38,953 nucleotides of DNA, from the NCBI GenBank assembly GCA_900770225.1, contig CAAGJU010000202.1, positions 1 through 38,953 on the forward strand. The letters run 5' to 3'. Under the pieces are notes generated by a model. The model saw only the letters and a list, made by a program, of their open reading frames with translations. It was not told the DNA's origin and ran no database searches. The first letter of the stretch is position 1. Each line of letters starts with the position of its first letter. Source of the DNA: Lachnospiraceae bacterium (lineage in GTDB: Bacteria; Bacillota; Clostridia; Lachnospirales; Lachnospiraceae). Of the stretch, positions 35,402-38,953 are shown in pieces. Position numbers and translations under genes: made by a program.

Positions 35402-36415
35402 TCAGTTTCCCTCATCGGACGACGGCATCGGAATGCCCATATGACTGTAGGCTCTGGCAGTCGCCACCCGTCCGCCATGTGTGCGGTTGATAAATCCGTT
35501 CTTGATCAGATACGGCTCTATGACATCCATGATCGTTCCCGCATCCTCTCCGACAGCCGCCGCCAGTGTATCCAGCCCTACGGGGCCGCCATCAAATTTC
35601 TGAATGATCGTGCGCAGGATCATCCTGTCCGTCTGATCAAGGCCGGACGTATCGATCTCAAGAAAATCAAGAGCCATACGGGCTACATCCGCCGTGATTC
35701 TGCCATTATACTGCACCATGGCAAAATCGCGCACTCTCTTTAAAAGCCGGTTGGCAATACGGGGCGTACCTCTCGATCGCCGCGCGATTTCGGATGCACC
35801 CTGATCATCGATTCTGACTTCCAGAATGTCCGCCGAGTGCAGAATGATCTCCGAGAGTTCCTCAACGGAATAAAATTCCAGGTGCTCGACCACGCCGAAC
35901 CTGTCGCGAAGCGGGGCTGTCAGCAGCCCTGCTCTTGTCGTCGCTCCCACGAGTGTAAATTTGGGCAGCTCAAGACGGATGGATCTGGCCGATGAACCCT
36001 TCCCGATCATAATATCGATCGCGTAGTCCTCCATGGCGGGATAAAGCACTTCCTCCACCTGCCGGTTCAGCCTGTGGATCTCATCCACAAAAAGCACGTC
36101 GCCCTCCTGCAGACCGTTGAGGATCGCCGCCATATCGCCCGGCTTCTCAATAGCCGGACCGGAGGTGATCTTCATATGCGTTCCCATCTCGTTGGCGATA
36201 ATACCTGCCAGCGTTGTTTTTCCCAGTCCCGGAGGGCCGTAGAAAAGCACATGATCCAGTACATCGCCTCGCTGCTTTGCGGCTTCTATATATACACGCA
36301 GATTGTTTTTTGCGCGTTCCTGTCCGATATATTCATCCAGTGTACGGGGCCGGAGGCTTTTCTCCACCGGCTCGTCTTCTTTTGTAACCTCTGTCTGTAT
36401 TATCCTTTTTTCCAT
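35402..36415 (-). CDS. ruvB: Holliday junction helicase subunit RuvB
   Basis: RuvB is the AAA+ motor of branch migration. The 337-residue protein has Walker A GPPGLGKT (60-67), Walker B DEIH in VLFVDEIHRL, the sensor region TLVGATTRAGLL, and the C-terminal winged helix ending in RVATARAYSHMG. It follows ruvA by 44 nt. The ribosome site before the ATG is weak. Confidence 0.98.
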   Translation of the reverse strand: MEKRIIQTEVTKEDEPVEKSLRPRTLDEYIGQERAKNNLRVYIEAAKQRGDVLDHVLFYGPPGLGKTTLAGIIANEMGTHMKITSGPAIEKPGDMAAILNGLQEGDVLFVDEIHRLNRQVEEVLYPAMEDYAIDIMIGKGSSARSIRLELPKFTLVGATTRAGLLTAPLRDRFGVVEHLEFYSVEELSEIILHSADILEVRIDDQGASEIARRSRGTPRIANRLLKRVRDFAMVQYNGRITADVARMALDFLEIDTSGLDQTDRMILRTIIQKFDGGPVGLDTLAAAVGEDAGTIMDVIEPYLIKNGFINRTHGGRVATARAYSHMGIPMPSSDEGN

Positions 36416-36459
36416 ATCTGATCAAAGCGTTAATAGCTCAGCAAACCCGTTTTACAGGT

Positions 36460-37074
36460 TTACAGACTCAAATGTCTCAGTGCTGCCTTCAGCACTGCCT
36501 CTGTGTCCATATCCGGGGTAATATCCGCTTTCTTTACTGCCTGCAGCGCCTCCGTTCCGGAGTAGCCAAGGGCAACGAGTGCCTGAACGGCGTCGTCAGC
36601 CGCGGACCCATCACCGGCAGACACGCTGCTGTTCTGCTGCACATGTGCCAGCTTCTTTTCGAATGCATCATCCAGAGCAAATTTATCCTTCAGCTCAAGA
36701 ACGATCTTCTGTGCTGTCTTCTTTCCGATACCCGGCGCTTTTGCGATCGCCGCGGCATCATCAGCCAGCACAGCAAAGCGCAGGCTGTCACTGCCGAGTG
36801 CTCCAAGCACGCCGAGTGCTCCCTTGGGGCCGATGCCGCTGACGTTCAGCAGCATGCGGAACACTTCCAGATCATCCCTGGTAAAAAAGCCGTAAAGACC
36901 AATGGCATTCTCGGAAACCGACAGATAGGTGTACAGTTTCACTTCATCACCCTGGCGTATGTTTCCGTCAAGCAGACTGCCCGGCACATAGATCTGCCAG
37001 CCCAAGCCGTTATTGTCTATGATGAGGCTGTCTTCCATGATCTCGTCGACAGTTCCTCTGATAAAACCGATCAT
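36460..37074 (-). CDS. ruvA: Holliday junction helicase subunit RuvA
   Basis: RuvA binds four-way junctions and loads RuvB. The 204-residue protein has domain I (MIGFIRGTVDEI; YTYLSVSENAIGLYGF), the two helix-hairpin-helix motifs (LLNVSGIGPKGALGVLGAL and IAKAPGIGKKTAQKIVLELKDK), and the C-terminal RuvB-binding domain (about 155-204, VQALVALGYSGTEALQAV). AGGAG lies 8 nt upstream. It is the first gene of a run extending through zapA and the U32 gene. A weak TATGAT lies upstream but I see no matching -35. Confidence 0.98.
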   Translation of the reverse strand: MIGFIRGTVDEIMEDSLIIDNNGLGWQIYVPGSLLDGNIRQGDEVKLYTYLSVSENAIGLYGFFTRDDLEVFRMLLNVSGIGPKGALGVLGALGSDSLRFAVLADDAAAIAKAPGIGKKTAQKIVLELKDKFALDDAFEKKLAHVQQNSSVSAGDGSAADDAVQALVALGYSGTEALQAVKKADITPDMDTEAVLKAALRHLSL

Positions 37075-37151
37075 CCACTATACTCCTGTCCGTTTTTACA
37101 TATTCTTTAACATCATACCACGTTCGGAATCTCTGTGCTATAGTAACAGAG

Positions 37152-37256
37152 TCAGGCGACTGCCTGCGGAGGTCTCGGCTTGGGAGTCTCCATGTGTTCC
37201 GTGGCTCTGGCGGTGTTTGAACGGTAACGTCTGCAGACAGTTGCGGTGCGGAAGTA
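37152..37256. repeat. Half of a family B element with a family A end
   Basis: CTGCGGAGGTCTCGGCTT, then GGGAGTCTCCATGTGTT and GTGGCTCTGGC, is the reverse complement of the left half of the element at 26600. The outer end (TTGCGGTGCGGAAGTATCTGTAT) matches the family A arm at 1-62. The second half is missing. It lies upstream of ruvA. Confidence 0.85.
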
Positions 37257-37287
37257 TCTGTATCTCTTCACATTCTGACCGAATAAT

Positions 37288-37474
37288 ATGATAACAGTGT
37301 CATAAGTCATCACCCACGTTGCACTTGTGCAAAAGTGGGTGAATGACTTATTGACACGCCCCCTCAGCGAGGGCGTAGTGGGGCGAAGCCACATGAGAGC
37401 CCGAGTTGAGGGAGGATCGCGAGAGCGCGTAGCGCGTAGCGATCCGGTTATCATACTTATGACACCTGTATCAT
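37288..37474. repeat. 187-bp MITE-like element with terminal inverted repeats
   Basis: The ends ATGATAACAGTGTCATAAGT (37288-37307) and ACTTATGACACCTGTATCAT (37455-37474) are near-perfect inverted repeats. Inside are a strong hairpin (37298-37356, about 20 bp with two bulges) and a GGATCGC/GCGATCC hairpin (37434-37445 region). No gene is encoded. It ends 25 nt before the exonuclease start. With the half element at 37152 and the ruvA leader it accounts for the gene-free stretch 37075-37499. Confidence 0.75.
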
Positions 37475-37499
37475 AATATACAGAAAGGTAATCTGATTT

Positions 37500-38723
37500 A
37501 TGCTGGAAACTAACGAACCGCTGAACAGCAGGGCTGCAGCCGTACTTGACGAATGGTTCGCTAACGGAAACGCTGTTCTTTTCGATATAGAGACAACCGG
37601 ACTTTCTCACAGAAGAACGCAGCTGTACCTGATCGGCGCCATCGCCAGAGAAAACGGACTCTGGACACTGCGCCAGTTGTTTCTGGATGATGCAAAGGAA
37701 GAAAAGGAGCTGCTCATTGCCTTTTCCGCCTATATCCGACAATTCTCCGGAACTTCACCCGATCCGCCGCTCCTTGTGCACTTCAACGGAGATACCTTCG
37801 ATATTCCCTATGTACGCAGTAAATGCGACTGCTACGGTCTGCCGGATCCTTTTGACGGCATGCTCAGTCTTGATCTGTACCGGAAGCTCAGGCCTTACCA
37901 GCATCTGTTCGGACTTGAAAAAATGCGTCAGAAGGACCTGGAACGATACCTGGGCATCGGCAGAGAAGACAGCATGGACGGCGGTGAGCTGATCCGCGTC
38001 TATCAGTCATTTCTTCGCACGAAGGACGGGGAAGCTCTTCGTCTGCTGCTCCTTCACAACCATGATGATGTGACCGGTATGGCAGAGCTTGTGTCAGCGC
38101 TGGCCATCGCTGATTTCTTTGCAACTCCGGCTTCATGCAGCAAGCCTGTAGTCGACGGCGATTCGCTCGTTTTCACCATACACTCCCATCATGCACTGCC
38201 GGATCTTTTTCTGCAGGATGCACTGCCGATGCAGTTTTATATGAACAGGCCCGTTTCTTCTTCAAAGCGGCGAGCTGACATGCCGGCACCGGATCCTGTT
38301 TTGCTGACACTGACCTGGCAGCCTGCGGAACCTGGCCAACAAAAAAATGATATGCTGCAATCCTCCGAATCCGACCGGCAGAAAAATGATACGCTGCATC
38401 TGTCAGTTCCGTTATACCGGGGAACGCTGCTTCACTTCTTTCCGGATTACAAAAACTACTGGTATTTTCCTGCCCAGGACGGTGTAATCCACAAAGATCT
38501 CGCCATCTACGCAGATGCCGGGCACAGAGAAAAAGCACGTCCAGAGAACTGCTATCAGCGCGTAACCGGCATATTCTGTCCACAGCCGGAGGAAATCTAT
38601 ACACCCGATTGCTATCGCGCGTATCGCTCATTTCCGTCATGGTTTGTTTATTCGGAAGACGTTTTCAAGGACGAAGTTAAACGCCTCTCTTACATTCACT
38701 CACTGCTGCAGCAGATACTGTAA
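37500..38723 (+). CDS. YprB-type RNase H-like exonuclease
   Basis: This is the only plus-strand gene. The 407-residue protein has an N-terminal DEDD-type nuclease domain (about 22-200): D29 and E31 in LFDIETTG, D98/D101 in HFNGDTFDIPY, and the C-terminal catalytic HNHDD near 186-190. A C-terminal part (from about 280) is specific to the Clostridia members and contains CYQRVTGIFCPQPEEIY. Substrate is likely DNA or RNA 3' ends, but is not known. The ribosome site (AAAGG) is weak, and the start lies just after the MITE-like element. No convincing promoter is seen. Confidence 0.88.
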   Translation: MLETNEPLNSRAAAVLDEWFANGNAVLFDIETTGLSHRRTQLYLIGAIARENGLWTLRQLFLDDAKEEKELLIAFSAYIRQFSGTSPDPPLLVHFNGDTFDIPYVRSKCDCYGLPDPFDGMLSLDLYRKLRPYQHLFGLEKMRQKDLERYLGIGREDSMDGGELIRVYQSFLRTKDGEALRLLLLHNHDDVTGMAELVSALAIADFFATPASCSKPVVDGDSLVFTIHSHHALPDLFLQDALPMQFYMNRPVSSSKRRADMPAPDPVLLTLTWQPAEPGQQKNDMLQSSESDRQKNDTLHLSVPLYRGTLLHFFPDYKNYWYFPAQDGVIHKDLAIYADAGHREKARPENCYQRVTGIFCPQPEEIYTPDCYRAYRSFPSWFVYSEDVFKDEVKRLSYIHSLLQQIL

Positions 38724-38800
38724 GATATAAACAATATGCTCGCTATATTAACATTTCGTTATAAAAGATGCGATGATAATTGAGGCAAGATGTAAGGATA

Positions 38801-38953
38801 TACAGATGCTTCCACCCCGCAACCATCCGCAGACGCCGGTGCTTGACGAATCCGAGGCACAGCCGAAGGATGAGACTAGCACCGCTGCGTCGAGGACGAG
38901 CGAGAGCGGTCAGCTTGTAAGCTCGCTGAAGCTCGCTAACTGCGCTGACAGGC
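38801..38953. repeat. Family A palindromic element, copy A3 (cut by the window end)
   Basis: ACAGATGCTTCCA, then CCCGCAACCATCCGCAG and ACGCCGGTG, is the reverse complement of the arm at 1-62. The core aligns with copies A2 and B, sharing GCGTCGAGGACGAGCGAGAG exactly with A2. The other arm is not reached. It lies downstream of the exonuclease gene. Confidence 0.85.

Noticed and set aside
37351..37379. Promoter with a perfect TTGACA for the exonuclease gene
   Set aside because: The hexamer is the foot of the element's hairpin, and the matching -10 position reads CGTAGT.

Overview
The window looks like a chromosomal core region of a Gram-positive Clostridia bacterium, most likely a Lachnospiraceae-type gut anaerobe. 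Supporting this are short-form HisG with HisZ, a HisF-like/HisI/HisE fusion, the yloU-yloV-recG order, the spore-associated ytfJ, RecU and ScpA/ScpB, and strong AGGAGG ribosome sites. No phage, plasmid, rRNA, tRNA or CRISPR array is visible. Every gene but one lies on the minus strand; the exception is the exonuclease gene at 37500-38723.

Layout from low to high coordinates (transcription runs right to left): (1) 132-3003: scpA, scpB, a stand-alone FakA-type domain and a metallophosphoesterase. (2) 3343-7607: rpsU, alaS, tyrS. (3) 7761-13946: rnhA, a siroheme-synthase-like Rossmann protein and the histidine genes hisZ-hisG-hisD-hisB-hisIE, read from a strong promoter at 13993-14020. (4) 14055-20653: recU, lepB, an RluA-family pseudouridine synthase, a membrane protein, a small alarmone synthetase, a coiled-coil protein, coaD, rsmD and mgsA. 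(5) 21014-26475: a Lys/Ala-rich histone-like protein, recG, a DAK2/FakA protein, an Asp23 protein and rpmB. (6) 26829-37074: ytfJ, a DUF2953 protein, an unknown gene, a Nudix hydrolase, a class B PBP, a FtsW/RodA protein, a U32 peptidase-like protein, zapA, ruvB and ruvA. (7) 37500-38723: the plus-strand YprB-type exonuclease.

The unusual material lies between the genes. Long imperfect palindromes of about 80-230 bp sit at many gene and operon boundaries. At least two sequence families can be recognised. Family A/B has copies at 1-62, 26600-26827, 32426-32554, 37152-37256 and 38801-38953. Family C has copies at 7648-7729 and 20043-20167, with a fragment at 20949-20985. In both, arms differ between copies but still pair within a copy, and an inner hairpin of family A/B shows compensatory changes. 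This suggests selection on a folded RNA or DNA form. A 197-bp palindrome (3066-3262) and a 187-bp MITE-like element with alternative pairings (37288-37474) are separate examples.

A second trend is in-frame tandem repeats with periods of 18, 30, 33 or 90 bp in flexible parts of otherwise conserved proteins (HisZ, LepB, RluA-type, RodA, U32 and the histone-like protein). Other oddities are a HisE domain lacking its usual acidic residues, a 60-bp duplication of the hisG 3' end, and a 74-nt rodA/PBP gene overlap.
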